NCBI RefSeq assembly: GCF_029542085.1 | Contig: NZ_CP107036.1 | Span: forward strand, 5,022,001-5,086,000 | From: Sphingobacterium sp. ML3W | GTDB lineage: Bacteria > Bacteroidota > Bacteroidia > Sphingobacteriales > Sphingobacteriaceae | Direction of reading: 5' to 3' | DNA: 64,000 nt | Part shown: one piece after another, positions 49,836 to 60,800 of the stretch | Numbering within the stretch: position 1 is the first letter of the stretch | Layout of the letters: each line of letters opens with the position of its first letter | The notes under the pieces: generated by a model | What the model was told of the DNA's origin: nothing | Database searches by the model: none | The model's input: the letters and a program-made list of their open reading frames with translations, nothing else | Program-made: the position numbers and the translations under genes

Positions 49836-49866
49836 AACAAGGACCTGTGTTGAGCAGGTCCTTGTT
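49836..49866. terminator. Bidirectional terminator after the SH3-like gene
   Basis: AACAAGGACCTG (49836-49847) and CAGGTCCTTGTT (49855-49866) are perfect 12-nt arms around a 7-nt loop, followed by CGTTTCTA. It also lies just beyond the lipB stop on the opposite strand. Confidence 0.85.
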
Positions 49867-49886
49867 CGTTTCTATGATTTCTAATG

Positions 49887-50582
49887 CTAGATTACTTCCA
49901 TTTCAAAAAGTCTGGCAATGTGTCCGCGAAGTTTTTCCTTCACTTCATCCATATCGACTTCTTGACCAAGTTCCCGCTTCAATGAGGTCACGTCTTTGTC
50001 GTCTATACCACAGGGGATGATATTGCTGAAATAATCCAGGTCTGTATTGACGTTAAACGCAAAGCCATGCATGGTTACCCAGCGTGAGGCACGCACACCC
50101 ATCGCGCAGATCTTGCGGGCCGTAGGCTTGTCCGGTTCAATCCAAACACCTGTAAACCCTGGATATCTCCCCGCGTGAACACCATAATCGGCACAGGTCA
50201 GGATGATGGCTTCCTCCAATGTTCTTAAATAAAGGTGAATATCGGTAAAGAAGTTGTCGAGATCCAGAATCGGATATCCTACAATCTGACCAGGTCCATG
50301 GTAGGTGATATCACCGCCACGGTTGATCTTATAGAACTTCGCTTCTTTTTCTTCCAGGCCTTTTTCATCCAGCAGCAGGTATTCTTCGTGTCCGCTTTTT
50401 CCTAAGGTATAGACATGGGGGTGGGCTGTGAAAATCAGGTAGTTTGGCGTGTCTGTCGTTGTCGCATTGACCCGATTGTCATGTTTGACGTCTAATACGC
50501 CCTTGAAGATGGACTCTTGTCTGTCCCAGGCTTCCTGATAGTCTACAAGTCCCCAATCTTGGAACTGCACCACTTTATTCAT
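49887..50582 (-). CDS. lipB: Lipoyl(octanoyl) transferase LipB
   Basis: The 231-aa protein has the family blocks RGGDITYHGPGQIVGYP, TGVWIEP and RKICAMGVRASRWVTMHGFAFNV, whose Lys positions the substrate, and the catalytic Cys in IIPCGI. It moves octanoyl groups from acyl carrier protein to lipoyl domains of 2-oxoacid dehydrogenases. It lies 58 nt after hflX and shares its promoter. ATG at 50582 gives the usual N-terminus. Confidence 0.95.
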   Translation of the reverse strand: MNKVVQFQDWGLVDYQEAWDRQESIFKGVLDVKHDNRVNATTTDTPNYLIFTAHPHVYTLGKSGHEEYLLLDEKGLEEKEAKFYKINRGGDITYHGPGQIVGYPILDLDNFFTDIHLYLRTLEEAIILTCADYGVHAGRYPGFTGVWIEPDKPTARKICAMGVRASRWVTMHGFAFNVNTDLDYFSNIIPCGIDDKDVTSLKRELGQEVDMDEVKEKLRGHIARLFEMEVI

Positions 50583-50640
50583 TGCTTATTTTTTTAAGAA
50601 GACGGATCGTCAGTAACGATCCGCCGTCATGTTTGTCAAA

Positions 50641-51831
50641 TTAATACAACAGGTTGTTGTATGGATAACGTTCATTGTGCATCTTCACGATAATATCGTA
50701 AAGTGTCTGTTTGAACTCTTCGATATTTGTCTTGTTTGTTGCAGACAGGAAGATCGCCGGATCTGAGTTTTTCGCCATCCATGAATTGCGGAAATCGTCC
50801 AATGTAATTTCTACCTCTTCACCATCGTGTCCTTCTTCAACAGCCGGTTTGTACAGATCGATTTTGTTGAACACTGTAATAACGGGCTTATCTAAAGCTT
50901 TCAGATCTTCCAATGTTTCATTTACCGCCTGAATGTGGTCTTCAAAGTTGGGGTGTGAGATATCCACCACGTGGATCAGCACATCTGCTTCTCTGACTTC
51001 ATCTAATGTAGATTTGAAACATTCCACCAAGTGATGCGGTAATTTGCGAATAAAACCTACCGTATCGGACAGCAGGAACGGAAGGTTGTCGATAACGACC
51101 TTACGTACCGTGGTGTCAAGCGTTGCGAAGAGTTTGTTTTCGATCAATACATCAGATTTGGAGATCATATTCATGATCGTTGATTTACCAACGTTCGTAT
51201 AACCTACCAGAGCTACGCGGATCATCTCGCCACGATTTTTGCGCTGGGTTTCATTCTGCTTGTCGATCGTTCTCAGTCTTTCCTTGAACAACGAAATTTT
51301 GTCCAAGATAATCCGTCTATCGGTTTCGATCTGCGACTCACCGGGACCACGCATACCGATACCCCCGCGTTGGCGCTCCAAGTGAGTCCACAAGCGGGTC
51401 AATCGTGGTAGTAGGTATTGCAATTGTGCCAGTTCCACCTGGGTTTTTGCCTGTGCAGTTTTCGCATGTCGGGCAAAGATATCCAGGATCAGATTGGAAC
51501 GGTCCAAGATTTTGCGTTGGAGTTCTTTCTCGATGTTACGCAGTTGGGATGGGGATAACTCATCGTCAAAGACAACAATGTCGATCTCTTCGGCTTCGAC
51601 ATAGGCTTTGATCTCTTCAAGTTTTCCGCTACCGACAAAGGTCGCCCTATCCGGAAAAGCTAACTTCTGCGTAAACATGCCTTTGGTCTCTCCGCCGGCT
51701 GTTTGTACGAGAAATTCAAGTTCTTCCAGGTATTCCCTTGCTTTTGTTTCAGTCACGCCTTGAGTGATCACACTGACCAAGACGGCTGTTTCGGGTTTTA
51801 TTGCTGTATCGTGTATTTTAATTCTGGCCAT
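50641..51831 (-). CDS. hflX: GTPase HflX
   Basis: The 396-aa protein has the HflX N-terminal domain (DDELSPSQLRNIEKEL), a glycine-rich linker RQRGGIGMRGPGESQIETDR and a GTPase domain with G1 GYTNVGKST (210-218), G3 DTVGFIRKLPH and G4 NKID. HflX splits stalled or stressed ribosomes. An insertion of Glu/Asp residues after G4 is seen (EEGHDGEEVE). lipB follows. A promoter at 52073-52104 implies a 5' leader of about 235 nt. Confidence 0.95.
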   Translation of the reverse strand: MARIKIHDTAIKPETAVLVSVITQGVTETKAREYLEELEFLVQTAGGETKGMFTQKLAFPDRATFVGSGKLEEIKAYVEAEEIDIVVFDDELSPSQLRNIEKELQRKILDRSNLILDIFARHAKTAQAKTQVELAQLQYLLPRLTRLWTHLERQRGGIGMRGPGESQIETDRRIILDKISLFKERLRTIDKQNETQRKNRGEMIRVALVGYTNVGKSTIMNMISKSDVLIENKLFATLDTTVRKVVIDNLPFLLSDTVGFIRKLPHHLVECFKSTLDEVREADVLIHVVDISHPNFEDHIQAVNETLEDLKALDKPVITVFNKIDLYKPAVEEGHDGEEVEITLDDFRNSWMAKNSDPAIFLSATNKTNIEEFKQTLYDIIVKMHNERYPYNNLLY

Positions 51832-52072
51832 TTTGTACTATTAAGTATATTGTAGCGTATGGAGCGCGTTCAACTATGAGTTCATAGCGATCGTCTGCCT
51901 CTTATCATACTTCCACTTTTAATTTTTGTTTTGAAAAAGGTGAATTTAAGAAAAACCAATAAGTTTTTTGTGGTTTGCTTACCAGGGGCAACTCAAAATA
52001 AGTAAGCGGTCAGTCGCCATCTTTTGCCTAGTAAAAGAAGGGGATATTTTTTATATCATGATCATAATGATG

Positions 52073-52104
52073 CAAAATTAAATAATTTTGATTTTATATA
52101 CAAA
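52073..52104 (-). promoter_or_regulatory. Bacteroidota-type promoter for hflX-lipB
   Basis: On the minus strand TTTG (52104-52101), a 20-nt spacer and TAATTTTG (52080-52073) match the -33/-7 consensus. The start of transcription would be near 52067. Confidence 0.65.
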
Positions 52105-52131
52105 TGAATTGATCACTGGATTTTTGTATAA

Positions 52132-52245
52132 GTGATTTATGACGATCTGTTTACCTTACTTTTGGTCACCATTTCTCAGGGGAATGAAACCTCACTCGAA
52201 AAGGTTTATGCTGACTTGGGCATTTCTGAGGAAAGCCGTTGGTAG
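52132..52245 (+). pseudogene. Possible gene relic (37-codon frame)
   Basis: From GTG at 52132 the frame reads YDDLFTLLLVTISQGNE, then SLEKVYADLGISEESRW before TAG. The sequence has protein-like composition, and further in-frame stretches follow the stop. It may be the remainder of a lost gene. I could not identify a parent. Confidence 0.25.
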
Positions 52246-52408
52246 ACTATTTGGATTTATTGGGCGCTGAATCGCGTCAAATAGTTTATTGAATGCTCAG
52301 CTTATGGAGCATTCTCGTGGGCACTGAAGGTGTCATCATCTGGTTTGTGCCGAATATATAGCGTTTCTTTTTTTGAATTTAAGTGCGCCAGTGCTGATTG
52401 GCTGATGA

Positions 52409-54514
52409 TCAGGATATTTTGTCCCAGGCAATACCATCTGATTTCCGTGCCAAAAAGCTTCGAAGTAACTGATTTTTCTCGCTCTGAAGCGTAGGATCTT
52501 CTTTGAATATGGCAATCACGGTGTTTCTACACTCGGTCAATAAGGCCTGGTCTGTCGCTAGATTGGCCATCTTAAGGTCAAGGACGCCAGATTGTTGTGT
52601 GCCGGAGATGTCACCGGGGCCGCGTAATTCCAAGTCAACTTCGGCGATCTCAAAGCCGTCATTGGTGCGCACCATGGTGTCCAGCCGGAGACGGCCTTCC
52701 TTGCTGAGCTTATTTCCCGACATCAGGATACAAAAGGACTGTTCGGCTCCACGGCCTACACGCCCCCGCAATTGATGGAGTTGGGAGAGGCCAAACCGTT
52801 CGGAGTTTTCAATGACCATGACAGAGGCATTAGGCACATTGACACCGACTTCAATTACGGTTGTTGCCACCATGATCTGAGTTTCATGCTTCACAAAACG
52901 CTGCATCTCAAAATCCTTATCTTTTACGGGCATCTTGCCGTGAACAATACTGATTTTATATTGCGGAAGGGGAAATTCGCGCTGTAAATTCTCCAGCCCT
53001 GCTTCTAAATAAATCAAGTCCAGTTTTTCACTTTCTTTGATCAGGGGATAGACCAGATAGACCTGTCTGCCTTTGGCGATTTCCTCGCGCATAAAACCAA
53101 ACATCCGCAGACGGGAGCTTTCAAAGAAATGCACGGTTTTAATCGGTTTACGTCCGGCGGGAAGTTCGTCGATCACCGAAATATCAAGGTCACCATACAT
53201 GGTCATCGCCAGCGTCCTTGGAATAGGAGTCGCTGTCATGACCAGCATATGCGGTGGAATGACATTTTTGCGCCAGAGTTTAGCCCGCTGTTCCACACCA
53301 AAACGGTGCTGTTCATCAATGACAACAAAACCAAGATTTTTAAATTGCACTTTATCCTCAATGAGTGCATGGGTGCCGATCAGGATGTCGAGTGTTCCCT
53401 CTTCAAGCGCCTGATGTATCAGCCGACGTTCTTTGGTGCCGGTTGACCCTGTGAGCAGTTTGATGCTGACGAGATCATCACCGACAAGCTGTTTGAGTCC
53501 ATGATAATGCTGTGTGGCCAAGATCTCGGTAGGTGCCATCATACAGGCTTGGAAGCCGTTGTCAACTGCGAGCAGCATACTCATCAGGGCAACGACCGTT
53601 TTACCGGAACCCACATCACCTTGCACGAGACGGTTCATCTGCGCGCCAGTATTGGTGTCGATACGGATTTCTTTAACAACGCGTTTCTGTGCACCCGTCA
53701 ACGGGAATGGAAGTCGTTCATTGAAAAAAGTGTTGAACTTTTCGCCTACTTTATTGAAGCGCTGGCCTCTGAATTTCTGCGTGTTCAGTTGTTTGTTGTT
53801 GAGCAGTTTGAGCTGGATGAAAAACAGCTCTTCAAATTTGATCCTTTTGATGGCCTGGTTCAATTCCTTTTGGTTGCTTGGGAAGTGAATGGACGCTAGC
53901 GCCTGCTGGTGAGAAACCAGTTGGTGTTTTGCCATTATTTCCTGGGGGATCGTTTCACCGATACTCCGAAATACCGTCTCTAATGCTGCCTGCTGCAAAC
54001 GTTGGATGCCTTTGGTGTCCAAATTGAATTTTTTGAGTTTCTCCGTGGAGGAATAGACTGGCTGTAAGCTCATGTTACCCGCCTGTTTGACCTGCGGATT
54101 GTACAGGTCCATTTCAGGATGGGTGATAGAGAGCTGCCCATTAAATTCGCTGGGCTTGCCATAAATGATATAAGCCGAACCTACTTTCAGGGACTTTTGG
54201 AGCCAGGGAATGGACTGGAACCAGACAAGTTCCATGGAGCCGGTTTCGTCCTTGAATGAGCCGACGAGGCGTTTGGTTCTTTTCTCACCCACGAGCTGTA
54301 GTGAAACCAGCCGCCCCAAAACCTGTGCCGCCATCATATCGGGGTGCAGCTTCCGTATCTTGTGGAATTCTGTGCGGTCGATATAACGGAAAGGATATTG
54401 GGTCAACAGGTCCCCAATGGTAAATACCTGTAACTCTTTCTTGAGTACATCTGCCTTTTGGGGACCTACACCTTTGAGGTATTCTATTGGGGTAATTAAA
54501 CTTAATTCAGCCAT
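52409..54514 (-). CDS. recG: ATP-dependent DNA helicase RecG
   Basis: The 701-aa protein has the RecG wedge/OB domain (about 40-160), Walker A GDVGSGKT (299-306), VIDEQHRFG as the DEAH-type box, MTATPIPRTLAM and the C-terminal QLHQLRGRVGRG with the TRG-type end. It reverses stalled replication forks and processes Holliday junctions. The first helix-hairpin block GVGPQKADVLKKEL is standard. The gene is apparently the last of a minus-strand group that begins with the small lipoproteins, but a 36-nt gap and different function make co-transcription uncertain. Confidence 0.96.
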   Translation of the reverse strand: MAELSLITPIEYLKGVGPQKADVLKKELQVFTIGDLLTQYPFRYIDRTEFHKIRKLHPDMMAAQVLGRLVSLQLVGEKRTKRLVGSFKDETGSMELVWFQSIPWLQKSLKVGSAYIIYGKPSEFNGQLSITHPEMDLYNPQVKQAGNMSLQPVYSSTEKLKKFNLDTKGIQRLQQAALETVFRSIGETIPQEIMAKHQLVSHQQALASIHFPSNQKELNQAIKRIKFEELFFIQLKLLNNKQLNTQKFRGQRFNKVGEKFNTFFNERLPFPLTGAQKRVVKEIRIDTNTGAQMNRLVQGDVGSGKTVVALMSMLLAVDNGFQACMMAPTEILATQHYHGLKQLVGDDLVSIKLLTGSTGTKERRLIHQALEEGTLDILIGTHALIEDKVQFKNLGFVVIDEQHRFGVEQRAKLWRKNVIPPHMLVMTATPIPRTLAMTMYGDLDISVIDELPAGRKPIKTVHFFESSRLRMFGFMREEIAKGRQVYLVYPLIKESEKLDLIYLEAGLENLQREFPLPQYKISIVHGKMPVKDKDFEMQRFVKHETQIMVATTVIEVGVNVPNASVMVIENSERFGLSQLHQLRGRVGRGAEQSFCILMSGNKLSKEGRLRLDTMVRTNDGFEIAEVDLELRGPGDISGTQQSGVLDLKMANLATDQALLTECRNTVIAIFKEDPTLQSEKNQLLRSFLARKSDGIAWDKIS

Positions 54515-54550
54515 TCTTCTCGAATGGCTAAAATACGAAAAATTTAATTT

Positions 54551-55264
54551 TTACGATTTAAATACTTCTACAAATGGCTTGCCATCCCTGCATTGAACTG
54601 GCCTTGCCATATTTGGACATCCCCCCTGACAGGTTGTTTTTTCTAGGCTGAGTTTTCTTTCGGTGAGACGATTGTATAGTTGAATTTTTTCTATCATCTC
54701 ATTGGACCGAATGGTTTTATGTACGGCAATTCCCTCCATGCAGCAGCCTGTTCGTAAAAAATGACTTTGCCAATCGTTTGGATTGCTGCAGACAACGTCT
54801 TTATAGAATTCTTGAAGCTCTTTATATCTTTTAGGCAATTCCACGTTGACTTCTTCGAGGGAAAGGTTATGTGCAAAGCGGAGCATTGCTTTCCCGTTGT
54901 CACAGACTTTCCCCAGGGGTGGGTCGGGGACCGGCATCGACATCAGTTGTGTTTCATAGAAAATTTTACCTTCGCGTTCAGCCGCTTTATTCCGTTCATC
55001 TTGCAAATAATCCAGTTCTTGCTGCAATTTTTCGAATTGGCTTTTCAGTGACGAATGTACTAGGTAATAGGTATAGTAGGGGCGTTGTATAATTTCAAAT
55101 TCCTCAATATTTTTGCAGGGAACAGATTGGATGAGGGTGCTTATCTCCTCCGCTTTTTTACTAGCTAGCTCAGACCAATAATCATATGATTTAGAACTGT
55201 CTTTCGAACAAGCTAGAAATAGTAGAAACCCAATAATTGGGATTGTAAATATTATTTTTTTCAT
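54551..55264 (-). CDS. Lipoprotein of unknown function (237 aa)
   Basis: A lipoprotein signal ends at Cys19 (LLFLAC). The mature part is helical with a coiled coil (about 75-105) and ten or more Cys, including TGCCMEG and TTCQGGCPN, suggesting disulfides in the periplasm. Its segment CSNPNDWQSHFLRTGCC..HKTIRS..IQLYNRLTE is similar to the smaller lipoprotein encoded upstream (55495-55905). No family recognised. Confidence 0.7.
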   Translation of the reverse strand: MKKIIFTIPIIGFLLFLACSKDSSKSYDYWSELASKKAEEISTLIQSVPCKNIEEFEIIQRPYYTYYLVHSSLKSQFEKLQQELDYLQDERNKAAEREGKIFYETQLMSMPVPDPPLGKVCDNGKAMLRFAHNLSLEEVNVELPKRYKELQEFYKDVVCSNPNDWQSHFLRTGCCMEGIAVHKTIRSNEMIEKIQLYNRLTERKLSLEKTTCQGGCPNMARPVQCRDGKPFVEVFKS

Positions 55265-55494
55265 CAGTTTATAATTTGGTTTTTTAAAAGTTATTGAACC
55301 ATCAGATTTACTTCGTGCGCTCGTATGCTCGGTTGTCTCGACTATATATTTTAAACGGTATTCAAGATGCTAATGCTTTTTGTTTGATCGATTGTGCGTT
55401 TGAATACATCTTGATGGTTTCATTTTAAGGGTTACATTGGGCTTTTGGTACTTTTAAGTTTTTAATCTGTTTAATGCTTATGTTTGGAATCAGT

Positions 55495-55905
55495 TTATTC
55501 GTACTTAATTGTAGCTTTCTCTTCTTTACAGATGACATCTAGTGGTTTTCGATAGGGAATGCAATTGATTCTTGGCGCCATCATGGGCTGGTATATTTCC
55601 ATCAACTTATTATAATCATTGATCATGTTTTGTAAGATGGTCTTATCAACGGAACGGTGGTAGGGGATATGACTGGTGCCACATACGGTCTGGATATCTA
55701 TTATTTTCCAGTCATCGGCATTGGAACATTCTTTTGGGCTGGCTAGCGCTATAATTTTACTGTATTTTTCATTTGAAAGTGTTTCCAATTCCTTTTCGGT
55801 TTTTTCTTTATAGGGGTTGTCAAGATGGGATTCGGATTTACAAACAACAAATAGCATAGTACAAGCGAGCAGGGAGGTAATACCTAGGACGGACAGATTT
55901 TTCAT
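55495..55905 (-). CDS. Small lipoprotein related to the 237-aa neighbour (136 aa)
   Basis: The 136-aa protein has a lipoprotein signal with Cys22 (LFVVC). The core CSNADDWKIIDIQTVCG, then HRSVDKTILQNMINDYNKLME aligns with the C-terminal half of the 237-aa protein. It probably arose by duplication with loss of the coiled-coil half. Five further Cys suggest disulfide bonding. Both genes are on the minus strand, 230 nt apart, so independent promoters are possible. Confidence 0.65.
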   Translation of the reverse strand: MKNLSVLGITSLLACTMLFVVCKSESHLDNPYKEKTEKELETLSNEKYSKIIALASPKECSNADDWKIIDIQTVCGTSHIPYHRSVDKTILQNMINDYNKLMEIYQPMMAPRINCIPYRKPLDVICKEEKATIKYE

Positions 55906-56059
55906 AATAGCGTATTTGGTTTTTTGACTGAACGGACAATTTTGTGTAGGTGCTACAGTGAGAATCGAAAATTTCTCATGGCCGTGATTTTTTAGAAACT
56001 GTGGCTTGTGCCGGACCGTAGGACGGAACGATGGGCTAGGTGCAAATAGGATCAGCGCA

Positions 56060-56107
56060 ATATTAAAAAAGCGGCTTAATCACAAGATTAAGCCGCTTTT
56101 TTAATAT
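56060..56107. terminator. Long bidirectional terminator after susD
   Basis: 22-nt perfect arms (56060-56081, 56086-56107), core AAGCGGCTTAATC, close an ACAA loop and carry A- and T-runs on both sides. Confidence 0.92.
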
Positions 56108-56122
56108 TGAAGGGAATTCTTT

Positions 56123-57793
56123 TTAGAAATTTCCTTTCGCAACATCCCACCAAAGGCGAGTGCCGCCATTATCGGGGCCACCCAAAAGTGATATTGCGTT
56201 TTGTACTTCAGCTTTGTTGGTATTGTATTCGTTCTGTGGGAACGGCAAACGACGTATCTGTATTTTTGTGTCGATCAGTCCGCCGCTGTTATTGACAACT
56301 ACTGGAAATAAACGTGGATATCCGGTACGACGGAATTCACTCCATGCCTCTTGTCCTTCCGGGAAGATTGCCAACCATTTTTGGGTAATGATACGTTCTA
56401 GTTTTTCCTCATTTGTAGCCGCATCGTTCCACTTTATGGTTAGTGCACTAGGTGAAACTGCGTTGTTTTCCGCATTGAATGGATCCTTATAGGCCGCCGC
56501 TTTGCTTGTATTGTCATTTAAGTATGCACTCAAACCGGAGCTGACACCCCACTGTGCGAATGAAGTCTCCACGCCCTTCTCATAAAGCGACTGTGCTGTT
56601 CCACCGACATTGTTCCAGCCTCTTAAAGCTGCTTCGGCCCGTAAGAAGTAAACTTCTGCAGCTGTCATTAGAATGGGGGCCGTACTGGCGGTGAAGGTTG
56701 GTGTGGTACCTTCTGTATTCAGTGCTGAAAGTTTTTGATATTTGTCTTTTTCAATACCCTCTGCACCCGTACGAATACCAATGTACTGACCTGCAACTGC
56801 TGTCAGTGTAGGATCATTTGAAACGGGGGACATGTATTTTGAGATCCGGGGATCTTTCAATCCGACCATGTAAGACGAAAGTGTTGCATTGATACGCGTA
56901 TCGGCCCAGTTTTTGGCAATAAACCAAAGTGGATTGCTATAGGTTCCGTCAGTAGGTACGGTAACCTTGAAATTATCGGAATTGCTTTCCAAAACACCAC
57001 CATTTGCTGGATCCAATGCTTTTTCTGCTTGTGTTTTTGCTAACTGCGGGTCAACTTTAACCAAACGCATCGCAAGACGTAAGCGCAGGGAATTGGCAAT
57101 TTTCAACCAATTTTTAAATCTTACCTGATTATCTGTATTTGGAAAAACCAAATCAATCTGGTCGATTTTTGCCGCCATTGGACTATCTGCTTTATAGGCC
57201 TTCAATACCGTTACAGCTTCATCAAGTTCTTTAAAAAAGCTATCGTACACGTCCGACTGTTTGTCATAAGGGATTGTATTGGATGTACCTACCTGACTGT
57301 AGGGGATGGGACCATAGATATCCGTAACCCGGCTTGCTGCTTCCACTTTGATGACTAGCGCGGACCCCCATAATGCTGGGTATGTTTCCGCAAGACCATT
57401 TTTTTTCAATTTATCGATCGCCTTGATGACATTGAGGTATAATACTTGGAAAGGTTCGCCATTCCAGCCATTTACCATAGCATAATTGAGGTTGTTCTGT
57501 CCACTATTGAACGGTGTTGGCGACATGAAGAAGCCTGAATAAACATCCGCATTCAAATTCTGTTGTACCTGGTATGAGTTTGGATCGCCGGCACCTGAAA
57601 AATTATAAATGGACATTTGAGCGTTCCGAAGGAAAATGACAAGATCTTGTCCGTCTCCTTTTAAGTCCTCATCTGTAACGCCAATATTGTTTTTGTTGTA
57701 CTCTTCAAAATTTTTGGTGCAGCTAGTCATAGAGCCTCCTAAAATTAAAAGAGCAAGAGAGAACTTGGATATATTTTTTATTGTAAATTTCAT
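56123..57793 (-). CDS. SusD/RagB-family nutrient-binding lipoprotein
   Basis: The 556-aa protein has a lipoprotein signal (GGSMTSC) and begins FEEYNKNNIGVTDEDL, which places it in the SusD-like_2 branch. TPR-like helices follow, with LRLRLAMRLVKVDP and the C-terminal WLAIFPEGQEAWSEFRRTGYP. SusD proteins cap the SusC porin and capture oligosaccharides or peptides at the cell surface. It starts 10 nt after the SusC stop, so the two are one operon. No glycoside hydrolase is linked, so the substrate is unknown. Confidence 0.93.
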   Translation of the reverse strand: MKFTIKNISKFSLALLILGGSMTSCTKNFEEYNKNNIGVTDEDLKGDGQDLVIFLRNAQMSIYNFSGAGDPNSYQVQQNLNADVYSGFFMSPTPFNSGQNNLNYAMVNGWNGEPFQVLYLNVIKAIDKLKKNGLAETYPALWGSALVIKVEAASRVTDIYGPIPYSQVGTSNTIPYDKQSDVYDSFFKELDEAVTVLKAYKADSPMAAKIDQIDLVFPNTDNQVRFKNWLKIANSLRLRLAMRLVKVDPQLAKTQAEKALDPANGGVLESNSDNFKVTVPTDGTYSNPLWFIAKNWADTRINATLSSYMVGLKDPRISKYMSPVSNDPTLTAVAGQYIGIRTGAEGIEKDKYQKLSALNTEGTTPTFTASTAPILMTAAEVYFLRAEAALRGWNNVGGTAQSLYEKGVETSFAQWGVSSGLSAYLNDNTSKAAAYKDPFNAENNAVSPSALTIKWNDAATNEEKLERIITQKWLAIFPEGQEAWSEFRRTGYPRLFPVVVNNSGGLIDTKIQIRRLPFPQNEYNTNKAEVQNAISLLGGPDNGGTRLWWDVAKGNF

Positions 57794-57803
57794 TGTATTT
57801 CTG

Positions 57804-60800
57804 TTAGAACGTTGCGTTTAATGTTAGACCATAGTTACGTGTTGCTGGCATCATAAAGATATCAACACCACTTAGTGCGTTGCCCGTAGACATGGTCACT
57901 TCAGGATCGAAAGGTGCCTTTTTCGAGATATAGAATAGGTTTCTTCCGACAGCATTGACACGAAGTTTTTTGAAGAAGCTATCTTTAATGTTAAAATCAT
58001 AGCCAAAGGTTAGCTCGCGCAATCTCACTACAGTTCCGTCATAGATATATTGACTACTCACAGGCCCCATACCGGCAGTTGATGTGTACCATTGCTCTGC
58101 ATCCACTTTTGTGACTGCTTTACCATCTGGTGTTACACCATTGACGATCACACCACCATTCGCACGCGCATCGCCAGTTACTTTCGATACACCATAACCG
58201 TCAAGTAAAGATTGTGTGACCGACATGACGTCATAGTTGAACTTGCCATCGATAAGGAAGCTTAAATTGAAGTTCTTATAGTTAAAGCTGTTGTTCCAGC
58301 CCATCTGCCAAATTGGATTGGAATTTCCAAGTTTAGTATAGACGTTGTTTTTTTGCGGAATTCCGTCCGCAGAAATTAGGATACGGCCTTGGTTATCGCG
58401 GACAAAATCCTGTCCATAGATATCACCAAAAGATCCCCCAACTTCCAATTTGGAAGCAAAGTTATTTCTACCTTCTCCGGTCAGGTTAAATTCAGGTACA
58501 GCATCCGCAAGTTCGATAATCTTGTTTTTGTTGTAGGTGAAGTTTACACTTGTGGTCCAAGTAAAATTATCATTCTTGATGGCATCCAATGAAACCAATG
58601 CTTCTACACCCTGATTTTGGATATTTCCGGCATTGATCGCATATTGTTTGTTCAGTGAAGCGTGACTTGCTGCTACCTTAAAGAACTGATTTGTTGTATT
58701 GGTTTTGTAGTAGGTCACATCGACATTCAGACGATTATTCCACATACGCCATTCTGTACCGATTTCCAATGACTTCGTCTTTTCCGGTTTTAAAGTTTTC
58801 AAAAAAGCGATATCATTAACGGTTAGTACGGCATAAGGATTTACCGTATTTGTCAATAGGGCTGTATAAGGAGGCAAGTCATTACCCACGACTGCATAAG
58901 AACCGCGGATCTTGGCCATATTGACAAATTCAGGTAGGTTCAACTTGTCATTCAGTACGATACCCAGACCTGCTGAAGGGTAGAAAAAGGATTTTGTACC
59001 AGTGAAAGCCAGTGTACTCGACCAGTCATTACGAGCCGTCAGATCCAAATAGATCCAATTATCATAGGCTAAATTTGCCGAGGCAAACACCGACTGTAAT
59101 TGTCTGCGGTTGGCAGATAATGTGGAAGTGACAGGTGTAGTTGTATTTTGGATAAAGAATTGATTAGGAACCTTCAAGCCGTCTTTTCCTGTTGTGAAAT
59201 CTGTTCCTTCTGTTTTCCAATCAGTGATACTTGTACCGACCAATCCTGTGATCTGCAATTTGTCGCTAACATTAAAGTTCATATTAGCAACGACATCACC
59301 ATACTGCTGTGTAATGGTGGTATTTGTGTAGCTATATGCACCATTTTCGCGGGCAAGAATTTTTTGGGTTCCTGCATACGCTTTTCTATCCCAAACTTCA
59401 CTCGTCCGGTCTACACTACCACGTGCCTGCACGCTGATCCATGGTGCAATTTTGTATTTTGCACTTCCGTTCAACAATAAGCGATTTCTGGTAGATCTTG
59501 TCGAATTCCGGTTTGCAATCCACCAGGGATTTTGTTGTGTAGTTTCATCATCCGAAAGTGTAAACCAATTCTGCTCATTGAGACTACGACTTGGATTAAA
59601 TTTTTCGTAATTTTTATAATCTGCAATATTCAAACTGCGAGGTAAAAGATAAAGGCCGACTAAAGGACTGTAGTAGAAGCCCGAAGTAGGTGCATTATCC
59701 AATTTTTGTGTAATGTAGTTTGCACTCGCTTCAACCGTTAATTTATCATCAAAGAATGTTGCACTCTCTTTGAGGTTGAAGTTGTGGCGCATCAGGTCAT
59801 TTTCTGGTAGTATTCCCTTTGCAAGGGTATTGGCATAAGAAAAGTAGGTTTGATTTTTCTCATTACCACCAGATAGCGTTAGTGAATTTGTGAAATTACT
59901 CCCCGTACGGAAGAATTCGCCAACATTATCGTAGTTAGCACCATTCGTTTTATCACCCCAACTAAATACACTCGTACCACTGTTTTTGCCTTTAGAACCT
60001 TGGCCATATTGGCTCTGGAACTTCGGTGTTGATACAGCTTGTTCGATTTGGGCACTTGATGAAAAGTTAATGGTCGTACGTCCTTGCTTTCCAGATTTGG
60101 TTGTAATCAAAATCACACCATTGGCGGCCTGACTACCATATAATGCTGCAGCTGAAGCCCCTTTTAATACGGAGATATTTTCTACATCTTCTGGATTGAT
60201 AAGTGATATTGGATCTCCGCCATCGCGCTGACCACCGAAAACATTATCTGGTTGGTTGGCTAAGGTTTGGTTATTGATCGGTACACCATCGACAACATAA
60301 AGTACTTGGTTATTGCCGGAGGCAGATTTGTTACCACGTAAAACGACTTTTGCGGAACCACCTGGGCCTGAGGAGCTGGATGCTATATTAACCCCCGCTA
60401 CTTTACCATTCAGGTTATTGGCCAAGTTGGTGCTTTTTACCTTGTTCAGTTCATCTCCACTAACCTGTTGTGTAGAGTAGGTCAGTGATTTCTGTGCGCG
60501 GCTGATACCCAGCGCCGTGACTACAACACTTTCAAGCTGTTGCGTCTGCTCATCTAGGCTTATTGTAACTGTTGTTTCTCCTGGACCAAGTGTAATCGTC
60601 TTATTTTCGTAGCCAATCGTGCTGATATTCAGGACACGATTTTTATCGTCTACATTGATCTGAAATGTTCCCTTACTGTCTGTGGAACTTGCTGTTGACG
60701 TTCCCAATACTTTAATGGTGGCGCCCACGAGTGGAGTTTTTGATTTTGCATCGACAACCGTTCCTTTCACTTGGCTGCTTTGCGCATGTAGTAAAGATGC

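Larger units (their letters stand above)
51832..52408. other. Spacer upstream of hflX
   Basis: This 577-nt region contains the hflX promoter at 52073-52104 and, in its right half, a short plus-strand frame (52132-52245) that looks like a gene relic. No repeat or RNA gene was recognised. Confidence 0.5.
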
